A DNA stretch of 64,000 nt, taken from positions 496,001 to 560,000 of the forward strand of contig NZ_CAKLPZ010000003.1 of NCBI RefSeq assembly GCF_923081025.1, written 5' to 3'. A program made the translations under genes and the position numbers. The DNA is from Neolewinella maritima. GTDB lineage: Bacteria > Bacteroidota > Bacteroidia > Chitinophagales > Saprospiraceae. The first letter of the stretch is position 1. Each line of letters starts with the position of its first letter. Below are positions 1 through 8,387 of the stretch, in pieces. Under the pieces are notes generated by a model. The model saw only the letters and a list, made by a program, of their open reading frames with translations, did no database searches and was not told the origin of the DNA.

Positions 1-1695
1 GAGGATCTGGAGCGCCTCACCCCCGTAGTCGTGACCGAGCCAAAACCGGGCGTCTACGTCTTCGACCTGGGCAAGAACGTAGCCGGTGTGGCCGAACTAA
101 CGATCCAGGCAGCGGCGGGCACGCAGGTGCAATTGAAATTTGGCGAACTGCTGCGCGAAGACGGCACCGTGATGACCGAAAACCTGCGCCGGGCCCGGGC
201 CACGGACACCTATATCGCCAGCGGACAGGGTACCGAAGTCTGGCGACCGAAATTCACCTACCACGGCTTCCAGTACGTAGAGGTGACGGGGCTGGACGCC
301 GCCCCCACCGCCGAGGCCATCACCGGCATCGCCATGAGCTCGATCGATATGGAGGCCAGCACCTTCGACGCGGCCAACCCCATGAACGAGCAGCTGTACC
401 GCAACATCCTGACCACCCAGGCGAGCAACTTCTTCGAGGTACCCACCGACTGCCCGCAGCGCGACGAGCGGCTGGGCTGGACCGGCGACGCCCAGATCTA
501 CGCCCGCTCGGCTACCTACAATGCGGACGTAGCCGCTTTTTTCACCAAGTACATCATCGACCTCGACGATGCCCAGCGTTGGTACGGGGCCTACCCCAAC
601 TTCGCCCCCTTTCCGTACTCCCGTCCCGATCAGTACGCACCGGCCTGGATGGATGCCGGCGTGATCCTGCCGTACACCGCGTATAGGGTCTACAACGACA
701 CCCGCATCGTGGACTATGCCTGGGCGGGCATGACCCGCTTCATGGAGTTTCAGGCCGACGCAGCCGGCGATGATTACCTGCGCCCCGGTGGCGGCAATAA
801 CTGGGGCGACTGGCTCAACGTCGGGGAGAAAACGAGCGATGGCTTCATCGGAGCCGCCTACTACGGCTACGACGCAGCCCTGATGACCGAAATGGCCACC
901 GCCCTGGGAAAGCTGGAGGAGGCCGGCCACTACGCTGCGTTGTTCGACAGCATTAAGGTCGCCTTTGCCCGCGAGTACATTCAGCCCGACGGCCGCACCA
1001 CCGAGGACCTACAGACCACCTATGCCCTGGCCCTCTACTTCGATCTATACCCCGAAAAATTAGCCGCCGCCGGGGCCGCCCGCCTGGCCGAGCTGATCGA
1101 AGCCAACGGTGATAAGTTCACCACCGGCTTCCTGGGTACGAAGCACGTGATGCTGGTGCTCTCCGACTACGGCTACGACGACCTGGCCTACCGGCTGTTT
1201 CAGCAGACGGACTACCCCAGCTGGGGCTACTCAGTCGCCAACGGAAGCACCTCGATCTGGGAGCGCTGGAACAGCTACACCAAGGACGATGAGAGCAACG
1301 CCGAGGTCAACGCCGCCATGAACTCCTTCAGCCACTACGCCTTCGGCTCCGTAGCTGAATGGATGTTCCAGCATGGCCTGGGTATCGATACCGACGGACC
1401 GGGCTACCGGAATATCATCATCAGACCAGCCGTGAGTCGGGAGATGGACCGTATGGCGGGCAGCTACGAGAGTATCAACGGTACGATCCGCTCCGCCTGG
1501 GCGTACCGCGACGGGGGCCTGCACGTGGACGTCACCATACCCGTAAACACCACCGCGGCGATCTACCTGCCCGGCACGGAGGACGCACAGATCTTGGATG
1601 GAGAGGAAGTCATCGACACCGACTATGCGGACGGACGGCACCTGGTCAGGGTAGGATCGGGCAGCTACCAATTTACCGTAGGCAGCATCCAGTAA
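1..1695 (+). CDS. alpha-L-rhamnosidase, GH78 (5' end outside window)
   Basis: Retaining part of a family 78 glycoside hydrolase that releases terminal alpha-L-rhamnose. The frame is open from base 1 with no start, so the N-terminal part lies outside the window; alignment with the next gene suggests about 240 missing residues. The (alpha/alpha)6 catalytic domain is present: the family motif DCPQRDERLGWTGDAQ begins at nt 448, with the acidic pair Asp-Glu at nt 463-468, and the second catalytic glutamate lies in IWERW (nt 1261-1263). The C-terminal beta domain (from about nt 1400) is intact. The next gene, 10 nt downstream, is a close paralogue, so the two look like a tandem duplication and one transcript. 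Family assignment is firm; linkage specificity is not readable. Confidence 0.93.
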   Translation, partial: EDLERLTPVVVTEPKPGVYVFDLGKNVAGVAELTIQAAAGTQVQLKFGELLREDGTVMTENLRRARATDTYIASGQGTEVWRPKFTYHGFQYVEVTGLDAAPTAEAITGIAMSSIDMEASTFDAANPMNEQLYRNILTTQASNFFEVPTDCPQRDERLGWTGDAQIYARSATYNADVAAFFTKYIIDLDDAQRWYGAYPNFAPFPYSRPDQYAPAWMDAGVILPYTAYRVYNDTRIVDYAWAGMTRFMEFQADAAGDDYLRPGGGNNWGDWLNVGEKTSDGFIGAAYYGYDAALMTEMATALGKLEEAGHYAALFDSIKVAFAREYIQPDGRTTEDLQTTYALALYFDLYPEKLAAAGAARLAELIEANGDKFTTGFLGTKHVMLVLSDYGYDDLAYRLFQQTDYPSWGYSVANGSTSIWERWNSYTKDDESNAEVNAAMNSFSHYAFGSVAEWMFQHGLGIDTDGPGYRNIIIRPAVSREMDRMAGSYESINGTIRSAWAYRDGGLHVDVTIPVNTTAAIYLPGTEDAQILDGEEVIDTDYADGRHLVRVGSGSYQFTVGSIQ

Positions 1696-1705
1696 ATCAA
1701 GCAGT

Positions 1706-4141
1706 ATGCAGACTGTGCCCCGGATAATCGCTATGCTTTTCCACATGGCAGCAGCGATACTGCTATTAGCTATCCTAGGGTCGTGTGATAAAGAAGAACC
1801 TACGGATGCCCCCGCCATTTTGCCCGCAGCCCTCAGGGAATGGCAGGCGGAATGGATCGCCTTTCCTACGGTAGACAGCAACACGGTCGACACCCTGATC
1901 CTGCCCCCACCCGCCTATTTTCGGAAAGTATTTACCATAGCTGAAGCCCCGAGCGTAGCCACCGTGCACTTTAGCGCCCTGGGTCTGGCCGACGTACGGA
2001 TCAATGGAACAAGGGTCACCGGAGACCGCTTCCTACCCGGCTGGACGGACTACCACCAGCGGCTCTACTACGTAAGCTACGACGTGACCGGCCTGCTGAC
2101 CGGAGGTGAGAACACCCTGGAGGTTACCCTGGCCGATGGCTGGTATGCCGGCTACGTAGGCCCTAAATCCCTATCCAATCCCCTGAACCGGAATCTGTAC
2201 GGCTCGCAGCCCGCTCTGCTGCTTCAACTGGAACTGACCGGGACGGATGATCGTCGTACGACGATCGTCACTGACAGCAGTTGGCAGGCCACCACCGGTC
2301 CGCTCCGCTACGCCGATCTGCTGATGGGGGAATACTACGATGCTAGGCGGGAGTTGGCCGGCTGGCAGTCCGTCACGCTACGGTCGGATACTCTAGTCGA
2401 GTCTACTCCCTATCCTGGGAACCTTGTGCGGTCCTACGCAGAGATCACTCCTGTTTCAGTCACGGAGCTACCCGACGGAAAATACCTCTTCGACCTGGGG
2501 CAGAACTTTGCCGGTCACGTGCGGCTATCCTACGATGGGGCCAGGGGGGACACCCTCATCCTGCGCCACGGTGAGATGCTGCACGCCGACGGCAGCCTGA
2601 TGACCGAGAACCTTCGCTTTGCCCGGGCCACCGATACCTACGTCGCGGGCGGAGGGCAGGAGGTCTGGGAACCACGCTTCACCTACCACGGCTTCCGCTA
2701 CGTAGAGGTCGCGGGACTCAAGTCACCGCCTACCGCTGACCTGATCACCGGCATAGCCGTCAGCGCCGCAACCCCGATGACCAGCACCTTCCGTAGCGGG
2801 GATACGCTCCTGAACCGGCTGTACAAAAATATCCTCTGGACCCAGCGATCGAATTTTTTGGAGGTACCTACCGACAGTCCGCAGCGCGACGAGCGCCTTG
2901 GCTGGCTCGGCGATGCCCAGATTTTCAGCCGCTCGGCGCTCTACAACGCCGACCTACATGCGTTCTACGGCAAGTGGCTGGCCGACGTGCGCGATGCCCA
3001 GTACGACTTCGGGGCCTACGCCAATTTCGCACCCCGCCCGTACCCTGACCTGGTCTGGTACTCCCCGGGCTGGATGGAGGCCGGGGTGATGGTGCCCTAT
3101 AACGATTATCGATTTTATGGAGATACCTCCATCCTGCACGACCACTACGCCTCCATGGAGCGGTACATGGCCTTCCAGATCGAAAAGAGTGCGGCCACTG
3201 GCTACTTCTACCCCGAGCATTCCTGGACCGAGATCGGCCCGAAGGGTGGCTTCGGCGATTGGTTGTCGCTGACGGACCAGCACCTGGCCCACGACATTCT
3301 GGCCTCCCTCTACTTCGCCCATAGTCTGCGCATCATGGGGGAAATGAGCGATGCTCTGCTGCGACCGGACCGCGGTGCCTATTACCGGGATATACTCGCT
3401 AAATCAATGACCGGCTTCATCGATCACTACGTGGGCGAAGACGGTAGGTTTGAGATCGATACGGCTGCCTACGGCGACGGGGCGGGGTACTTTGAGGGGG
3501 AGCGCGGCTTTACGGGACATACGCAGTCCGGCTATGCCACGGCCATCTACTTCGACCTGCTGCCGGATTCCCTGGAGGCGCTGGCCGGTGAGCACCTCGT
3601 AGAGCTGGTACTGGCTGCGGATACTCTGCCGACCGCCGGTATCCTCGGTATCCGACAGCTACTTCCGGCACTGTCCAAGATCGGGCGGTCGGATCTGGCC
3701 TACGCGATGGTACTATCTACGCGTTATCCCGGATGGGGCTTTCAGCTGGCCAACGGAGCCACTACGATCTGGGAACGCTGGAACAGCTACACCCTCGATA
3801 AGGGCTTCAACGGGGAGATGAATACCACCATGAACTCCTTCAACCACTACGCCTTCGGGGCGGTGGGGCAGTGGCTGTTTGCCCAGGCGGTAGGGATCAG
3901 TCCGGCGGCTCCCGGATTCGAGCACATCACTATTCGGCCCGAAGTAAGCGAGCGGGTAGGACGCATGGCCGGTAGCTACGTAAGCATCCACGGGACGATC
4001 CGCTCCGCCTGGGAGTTCGAGGACGGTCAGGTGACCTTACGGGTTAGCATTCCGGAGCACACAACGGCCACCGTATACCTACCCGATGCGGAAGAGGAGG
4101 AGATCGGGCCGGGGGATCATGTATTCACCTTCACCCCTTAG
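1706..4141 (+). CDS. alpha-L-rhamnosidase, GH78 lipoprotein
   Basis: Complete 811-residue GH78 enzyme. The N-terminus is a lipoprotein signal with lipobox LGSC (Cys27), so it should be membrane-anchored after export. N-terminal beta-sandwich modules (about residues 45-330) precede the (alpha/alpha)6 catalytic domain. The motif DSPQRDERLGWLGDAQ carries Asp395-Glu396, and the C-terminal catalytic Glu690 sits in IWERW. It follows its truncated-by-window paralogue by 10 nt and converges on the isomerase-like gene, whose stop is 11 nt away. In context it would remove rhamnose from oligosaccharides in the periplasm or at the surface. Substitution of Cys by Ser in the DCPQ motif relative to the upstream copy is a visible difference between the two. 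Substrate is inferred. Confidence 0.93.
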   Translation: MQTVPRIIAMLFHMAAAILLLAILGSCDKEEPTDAPAILPAALREWQAEWIAFPTVDSNTVDTLILPPPAYFRKVFTIAEAPSVATVHFSALGLADVRINGTRVTGDRFLPGWTDYHQRLYYVSYDVTGLLTGGENTLEVTLADGWYAGYVGPKSLSNPLNRNLYGSQPALLLQLELTGTDDRRTTIVTDSSWQATTGPLRYADLLMGEYYDARRELAGWQSVTLRSDTLVESTPYPGNLVRSYAEITPVSVTELPDGKYLFDLGQNFAGHVRLSYDGARGDTLILRHGEMLHADGSLMTENLRFARATDTYVAGGGQEVWEPRFTYHGFRYVEVAGLKSPPTADLITGIAVSAATPMTSTFRSGDTLLNRLYKNILWTQRSNFLEVPTDSPQRDERLGWLGDAQIFSRSALYNADLHAFYGKWLADVRDAQYDFGAYANFAPRPYPDLVWYSPGWMEAGVMVPYNDYRFYGDTSILHDHYASMERYMAFQIEKSAATGYFYPEHSWTEIGPKGGFGDWLSLTDQHLAHDILASLYFAHSLRIMGEMSDALLRPDRGAYYRDILAKSMTGFIDHYVGEDGRFEIDTAAYGDGAGYFEGERGFTGHTQSGYATAIYFDLLPDSLEALAGEHLVELVLAADTLPTAGILGIRQLLPALSKIGRSDLAYAMVLSTRYPGWGFQLANGATTIWERWNSYTLDKGFNGEMNTTMNSFNHYAFGAVGQWLFAQAVGISPAAPGFEHITIRPEVSERVGRMAGSYVSIHGTIRSAWEFEDGQVTLRVSIPEHTTATVYLPDAEEEEIGPGDHVFTFTP

Positions 4142-4152
4142 GTCACATCAAG

Positions 4153-5013
4153 CTAGCGGTACGCAGCCTCCAACTGCCGGGATACCTCCGCGTAGGCGGC
4201 CGACCCCTGTTCGGACAGATCGTTCCAGCGGCACTCGATGACGACCATGCCGCGGTACCCCTCCGCGCGGAGGGCCGCGAAGTAGGGGGTGAAATCATCC
4301 CCGTGGGTGCCGGGCGGGGCGCGGTCTTCCCGCTCGGCAAGCTCGCAGTACACGGCGTACGGGCCGGTTCCGACGATGGAGCTGGCAGGCTCTCCGTCTA
4401 CGAGCATGTGGTAGATGTCTACGCACAGCCGGAGGTGGGTATGATCCACGGCCTTTACGATCGCCAGCGCCTCTACCAGTGTGGTGATGAAGTTGCACTC
4501 CCCGCTATTCAAGTTTTCCAGGACCAGCAGGATGCCGTACGTCTGTGCTACGTCGGCCACTTTGCGGGCCATGTACACGAACTGCTCCGTTGCCCGGGCC
4601 TGTGCGAAGCCTTCCGGTACTTGCCGCGATCCTCCGCTTCCCCAGGTGATGAGCGTCAGTCCCGCCCGCTGTGCCCGCCGCAGTACGGTATCGACGTAGG
4701 CCAGGACGGCGGCTTCGTCCACTTCCGGTCCTACGACCTTCAGGTCTGCAGGAATGAACAGGTTGCAGCCGTACAGTGGCACCCGTAGTCCGGCAATGGT
4801 CGCCAGCTGCGCCTCAAATGCCTCCTCGCTGAGGTGGCGGGGAGAGAGTATCCGGGGCGTAGCATCCACCAGGACCGTGAAGCCGGCTGCATACAGCAGG
4901 CTGTCGTTTTCCAGTTGCTGCACCACGCCAATGGCGGGCACGGGGGGAGGATCGGCCTGTGCTGCAACCAGCTGACCGAATAGTATACCGATCGCAAGGA
5001 GTAGACTTTTCAT
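4153..5013 (-). CDS. secreted sugar phosphate isomerase/epimerase-like TIM-barrel protein
   Basis: A 286-residue protein of the xylose isomerase-like / AP endonuclease 2 TIM-barrel superfamily. It begins with a clear signal peptide (MKSLLLAIGILFGQLVAAQA), so it is predicted to work in the periplasm, unlike cytoplasmic sugar isomerases. Likely metal-binding positions are the Glu in VLENLNSGE, the Asp and His in LCVDIYHM, the His in GTHGDDF and the Glu in VVIECRW; these follow the family pattern. The gene lies 40 nt downstream of the iduronate-sulfatase-like gene on the same strand and probably shares its transcript. Secreted members of this family are common in polysaccharide-utilisation loci but their reaction is mostly unassigned. 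An epimerase or isomerase acting on free sugars is inference. Confidence 0.75.
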   Translation of the reverse strand: MKSLLLAIGILFGQLVAAQADPPPVPAIGVVQQLENDSLLYAAGFTVLVDATPRILSPRHLSEEAFEAQLATIAGLRVPLYGCNLFIPADLKVVGPEVDEAAVLAYVDTVLRRAQRAGLTLITWGSGGSRQVPEGFAQARATEQFVYMARKVADVAQTYGILLVLENLNSGECNFITTLVEALAIVKAVDHTHLRLCVDIYHMLVDGEPASSIVGTGPYAVYCELAEREDRAPPGTHGDDFTPYFAALRAEGYRGMVVIECRWNDLSEQGSAAYAEVSRQLEAAYR

Positions 5014-5053
5014 ACGCAGGTAGTAGGACTAAGATAAGTACTACCCAGACTTC

Positions 5054-6499
5054 TTACTTCAGCGCTGCGGTCCGTTTCGTTTCGGCCATCAGCCGTTCGG
5101 AAAGCTCCCTTACTCGGTCGGCATATTCGGGCTGCTCGGCCAGGTTATTGGTTTCCAGTGAGTCCGTGAGGTGGTCGAAGAGGGCCCGCGCGTAGGTCGT
5201 ACCATTACTGTCGCGCCACTCGGTATACGCATAGCGTTCGGTGGTGATGTTGTCGCCGGTGATCCAGCGCGTGTACACCGCATCGTCCCAGTTAGCGTCT
5301 GGGTCTTCGAGCAGGGGAACGAGACTTTGACCGTCTAGTTGGGCGGGCAGTTCCAGACCGGCTAGCTCGGCCAGGGTGGGGAAGAGGTCGATAAACTCCA
5401 CCATGGCCGACGTGCTTCCCGCCGCCATACCCGGCGCACTTATGATCAGCGGCACCCGGATGGACGAATTAAACACGGTATGTTTGCACCACATCGTATG
5501 GTCGCCCAGGTTCCAGCCGTGATCGCCCCAGAGCACGACGATGGTGCGGTCCGCCTCCCCCGTCTGCTCCAGCGCTCGGAGTAGCCGACCGATCTGAGCA
5601 TCTACGTAGCTCACACTGGCGTAGTAGCCCTGGATCAGCGTGCGGGCGTAATCTTCCGGTAAGATCCGGTCATTGGGCACTCCGACATAATTCCGGAGTT
5701 CGCCGCTGTTGTGGAACAGCTCAGCGGGGGTGCCCTCGGCGCGGAAGTAGGTCGGGGGTAAGTCGATAGCGGTGGAGTCGTAGCGCGCCCAGTACGTTTC
5801 CGGCACGTTGAACGGCAGGTGGGGCTTTTTAAAGCCGACGGCCATAAAGAACGGCTCCTCCGTACCGCTGACCTCCGCCAGTTTGGCTATGGCGTAGTTA
5901 GCGAGCTTACCGTCCATGTAGGTGCTGTCGCCTAGTACGCCGCGTTCGAAGGCCGGCCCGCGGCCTCCATTATCCTCCTCGACCAGTGCGATGGCTGCGG
6001 CCGAATGGTAGTCCCGTCCGGCACCGTCTCCGATGCCGGGCATCCAGACGGGCTCGCTGTAGTCCTCCTCCCGGTCGCTTGCGTGGTGTAGCACTTTGCC
6101 CATCCCCAGCGTGCGGTAGCCGGCAGCCCTGAAGTGGCCGTGCAGGGTGGCTACCCCCGGGGCGTCTTCCGAAATACGTGTGCTGTAGTTCACAAAGTGG
6201 TCGCGCGTCGGCCGGATCCCCGTCATCAAACTGGCCCGCGAGGCACCGCAGACCGGTACGTTACAGTATGCATTGGTAAATACCATTCCCCGGGCCGCCA
6301 GTCGGTCGATGTGCGGAGAATAGATATGCCCGCGACCGTATACGCCCAGCTCCGGACGCAGATCATCCACGGCAATAAAGAGTACATTCGGTCGCTGCTG
6401 TGTACGGTCTACGTTCGCCCCCTCATCCGGGCGGGGAACGCAGGTGCAGAGCAGGACGGTCAGCAGCCACAGCGAGCAGTATTGGAGGTAGTTTGGCAT
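5054..6499 (-). CDS. S1 sulfatase lipoprotein, iduronate-2-sulfatase-like
   Basis: A 481-residue type I sulfatase. The catalytic signature is CGASRASLMTG with Cys84, the residue converted to formylglycine in active enzymes; the N-terminal metal site is VDD in FIAVDDLRPELGVYG. The VDDLRPELG and KPHLPF motifs resemble the iduronate-2-sulfatase group (SulfAtlas S1_7 is my best guess). The signal peptide ends in LLCTC, a slightly unusual lipobox with Thr at -1. The lipobox codons coincide with one copy of the window's GC-rich repeat (6427-6449). It is oriented with the second sulfatase upstream (82 nt apart) and the isomerase-like gene downstream. It likely removes sulfate from a uronic acid or rhamnose residue; the exact position is unknown. 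Confidence 0.9.
   Translation of the reverse strand: MPNYLQYCSLWLLTVLLCTCVPRPDEGANVDRTQQRPNVLFIAVDDLRPELGVYGRGHIYSPHIDRLAARGMVFTNAYCNVPVCGASRASLMTGIRPTRDHFVNYSTRISEDAPGVATLHGHFRAAGYRTLGMGKVLHHASDREEDYSEPVWMPGIGDGAGRDYHSAAAIALVEEDNGGRGPAFERGVLGDSTYMDGKLANYAIAKLAEVSGTEEPFFMAVGFKKPHLPFNVPETYWARYDSTAIDLPPTYFRAEGTPAELFHNSGELRNYVGVPNDRILPEDYARTLIQGYYASVSYVDAQIGRLLRALEQTGEADRTIVVLWGDHGWNLGDHTMWCKHTVFNSSIRVPLIISAPGMAAGSTSAMVEFIDLFPTLAELAGLELPAQLDGQSLVPLLEDPDANWDDAVYTRWITGDNITTERYAYTEWRDSNGTTYARALFDHLTDSLETNNLAEQPEYADRVRELSERLMAETKRTAALK
6427..6449 (-). repeat. GC-rich interspersed repeat, copy inside a coding region
   Basis: The + strand reads GGGCGGGGAACGCAGGTGC, nearly identical to the left arm of the rpoB-rpoC spacer repeat (46918-46938). 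On the minus strand it encodes the lipobox segment C-T-C-V-P-R-P of the sulfatase. It is the only copy I found inside a gene. Confidence 0.55.
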
Positions 6500-6561
6500 G
6501 GGTATGCGTGAGGTTTATATCGCTAATTGGGGAATTTATCTGGGTACCTCTATCACCATAT

Positions 6562-6582
6562 CCGCACCCGCGGCCCCGCCCT
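6562..6582 (-). repeat. GC-rich interspersed repeat
   Basis: On the minus strand this reads GGGCGGGGCCGCGGGTGCGG, sharing 19 bases with the copy at 62965-62986. It overlaps the stop codon of the minus-strand sulfatase at 6581, so it lies at that gene's 3' end. Confidence 0.6.
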
Positions 6583-8077
6583 AGTAATTTGGATACTTCT
6601 CCGAGGGAAAGGTCTTGGTGCGGCCCATGGGACTCTCCGCCGCCGGGTCGTAGGCAGGGTTGATGACGGGAACCAGGCCGCCGATCTCGGCCACGTGCTG
6701 CTTGATCATCGCGGCTAGTTTGGTGACCAGGGCGGGTTGTTGATCAGCCAGGTCGGTAGTTTCGGAGATGTCCCGCTCCAGGTCGTAGAGCCGCAGGGCG
6801 GGGGTGCGGTCGGGCCCCTCGCCGTACTCCTTGACGAGCTTGTAGTGGTCGTACCATACGGCGGTGGAGGGTAGGTTGTTGGTGGCGATGACGTAGTGCG
6901 GAAAGTGGGAAAAGATGGCTTCCCGCTTCAGGGCCGTGCCCCGCGTGAGGTGGGGAAGCAGGTCTACGCCGTCCAGCAGCTGCGTGGGCTCGGCGGGCGT
7001 GCCGGTGGCCGCCAGCAGGGTGGGGTAGAAGTCGATGCTCTGGATCAGGGCGTCGGAGGTGGCGCCGGCCGCTACCCGGCCCGGCCACGCCACGATGGCG
7101 GGTACCCGGATGCCGCCCTCGTAGATGTTGCCCTTGCCGTAGGAGAGGGGGTAGTTGTTGGTCGGAAAGCTGCCGTTGACCACGTCGTACATATTGCCGC
7201 CGTTGTCGGAGAAGAAGACGAAAATCGTGTTGTCCAGCAGGCCCTTCTCTTCGAGCTTATCGAGTACGCTGCCCAGACTTTCGTCTACCTTTTCCATCAT
7301 ACCGCCCATGATCGGGCTGGACTGCTTGCCGCGGGGGTCGGTACGACCTTCGTACTTGGCGATCAGGTCCAGCGGAGCCTGGTAGGGGGCGTGTACGCCG
7401 AAGTGCCAGAGGTTGAGGAAGAAGGGTTGCTCCCCGATGGTATCCAGGAAGTTGGTGGCCTCGATCGTGAGCCGGTCGGTGATGTACTCGTGCTGCCCGC
7501 CCTCCGGCAGATTGGCAATGCGGTAGGGCGCGAAGTAGCTCGGCGGCCCCGGATGCATCATACCGCCCACGTTGACGTCGAAGCCCTGCTGCTCCGGCCA
7601 GTAGCCCCGCTGCCCGAGGTGCCACTTACCCATATGGGCAGTGCGATAGCCGTTGCGTTGCAGGGCCTCGGCCAGGGTGAATTCCTCCAGGGGCAGGAAG
7701 GTGCGGATGCCCTGCTGCACCACCTTTTGCCAGGGCGCGCCGGTGGTGCGGCGCAGGTCCTCCTCGGGGTTGGGGGGCAGGTGACCGGCCGGCGTGGTCA
7801 TGCCGAAGCGCCCGGGGTGCTTGCCGGTCAGGATGCTGGCGCGGGTGGGCGAGCAGAGCGGATTGGCGGCGTAGGCCCGGGTGAAGGTCATACCCATCCG
7901 CGCCAGCCGCTCCATGTTCGGCGTGTCGTAGTACTGGCTGCCGTAGACACTCGAATCCATCCAGCCCATATCGTCGACCAGGAAGAACACGATGTTGGGT
8001 CGCTGCGGTGGCGCGTCGCGCTGGGTGGTGCAGGCAGTGAGCAGACTGATGAGTAAGAGGGAAAACAGGCGGTACAT
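6581..8077 (-). CDS. S1 sulfatase lipoprotein (arylsulfatase A-like)
   Basis: A 498-residue type I sulfatase when started at the ATG at 8075-8077. That start gives a good signal peptide ending in lipobox LTAC (Cys16), whereas the longer reading frame adds 24 proline-rich residues that would bury it. The canonical signature CSPTRASILTG carries Cys75, the formylglycine site. Metal ligands are VDDMGWMD near the start and SDNGG in the middle. The layout matches the arylsulfatase / N-acetylgalactosamine-6-sulfatase group. It is the first gene of a minus-strand set with the next sulfatase and the isomerase-like gene, divergent from susC. A maturation enzyme must be encoded elsewhere because none is in the window. 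Substrate position is unknown. Confidence 0.92.
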   Translation of the reverse strand: MYRLFSLLLISLLTACTTQRDAPPQRPNIVFFLVDDMGWMDSSVYGSQYYDTPNMERLARMGMTFTRAYAANPLCSPTRASILTGKHPGRFGMTTPAGHLPPNPEEDLRRTTGAPWQKVVQQGIRTFLPLEEFTLAEALQRNGYRTAHMGKWHLGQRGYWPEQQGFDVNVGGMMHPGPPSYFAPYRIANLPEGGQHEYITDRLTIEATNFLDTIGEQPFFLNLWHFGVHAPYQAPLDLIAKYEGRTDPRGKQSSPIMGGMMEKVDESLGSVLDKLEEKGLLDNTIFVFFSDNGGNMYDVVNGSFPTNNYPLSYGKGNIYEGGIRVPAIVAWPGRVAAGATSDALIQSIDFYPTLLAATGTPAEPTQLLDGVDLLPHLTRGTALKREAIFSHFPHYVIATNNLPSTAVWYDHYKLVKEYGEGPDRTPALRLYDLERDISETTDLADQQPALVTKLAAMIKQHVAEIGGLVPVINPAYDPAAESPMGRTKTFPSEKYPNY

Positions 8078-8091
8078 AAGAGTGGGGTAGT

Positions 8092-8109
8092 GCGGGGGCG
8101 CGGGTGCGG
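8092..8109 (+). repeat. GC-rich interspersed repeat
   Basis: GCGGGGGCGCGGGTGCGG, 14 nt upstream of the minus-strand sulfatase start, in the 310-nt region between that gene and susC. It matches the consensus core GGGTGCGG. Confidence 0.5.
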
Positions 8110-8234
8110 AGGTTTGTGCTGGTCGTGGAAGATTGGGGGCAAGTGGCATCAGATCCCCTGCTGATGACGGCTAGCGCCACGGGGGATAAACGGCGAATGG
8201 AGCTGGAATAAACGACATAAGGGGAGGCTTGGCG

Positions 8235-8251
8235 TCCTGTAGTATCCTGTA
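8235..8251 (+). promoter_or_regulatory. operator-like direct repeats upstream of susC (distal pair)
   Basis: TCCTGTA gta TCCTGTA: two identical heptamers exactly 10 bp apart, so on the same face of the helix. The same arrangement (TCCCGTA cta TCCCGCC) occurs upstream of the rha operon at 17465. Proposed binding site of the GntR regulator at 16290-17327. Confidence 0.6.
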
Positions 8252-8288
8252 TAGTTTCGACTTAAATACTTTTTAAAATTCATTACAA

Positions 8289-8305
8289 AACAGGAAGGTA
8301 CAGGA
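8289..8305 (-). promoter_or_regulatory. operator-like inverted repeats upstream of susC (proximal pair)
   Basis: AACAGGA agg TACAGGA on the + strand, the inverse of the distal pair and again at a 10-bp period. The second copy starts 29 nt before the -7 like element at 8328, the same distance as in the rha promoter. Confidence 0.6.
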
Positions 8306-8327
8306 TAGTATCGCCACAAGATTCGGC

Positions 8328-8335
8328 TACTATTG
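8328..8335 (+). promoter_or_regulatory. candidate -7 element of the susC promoter
   Basis: TACTATTG matches the Bacteroidota -7 consensus TAnnTTTG at all but one defined position. It lies 53 nt before the susC ATG. Support comes from its position relative to the operator repeats, identical to that in the rha promoter. Confidence 0.45.
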
Positions 8336-8387
8336 GCATAGGATTAGATATGTTCTGAACTTGATCATCGCGAAAACTCACTGCTAT

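Larger units (their letters stand above)
8078..8387. promoter_or_regulatory. divergent intergenic region between sulfatase and susC
   Basis: This 310-nt stretch holds no gene. The left part is GC-rich and contains one interspersed repeat and a small CATCAG/CTGATG hairpin (8148-8166). The right part (8235-8335) is AT-rich and carries the paired operator-like repeats and a -7 like element described separately. It must contain the promoters for both the sulfatase operon and susCD. Confidence 0.7.

Noticed and set aside
6896-8056. A 386-codon plus-strand open frame
   Set aside because: It is the antisense shadow of the sulfatase at 6581-8077; GC-rich genes leave long antisense frames.
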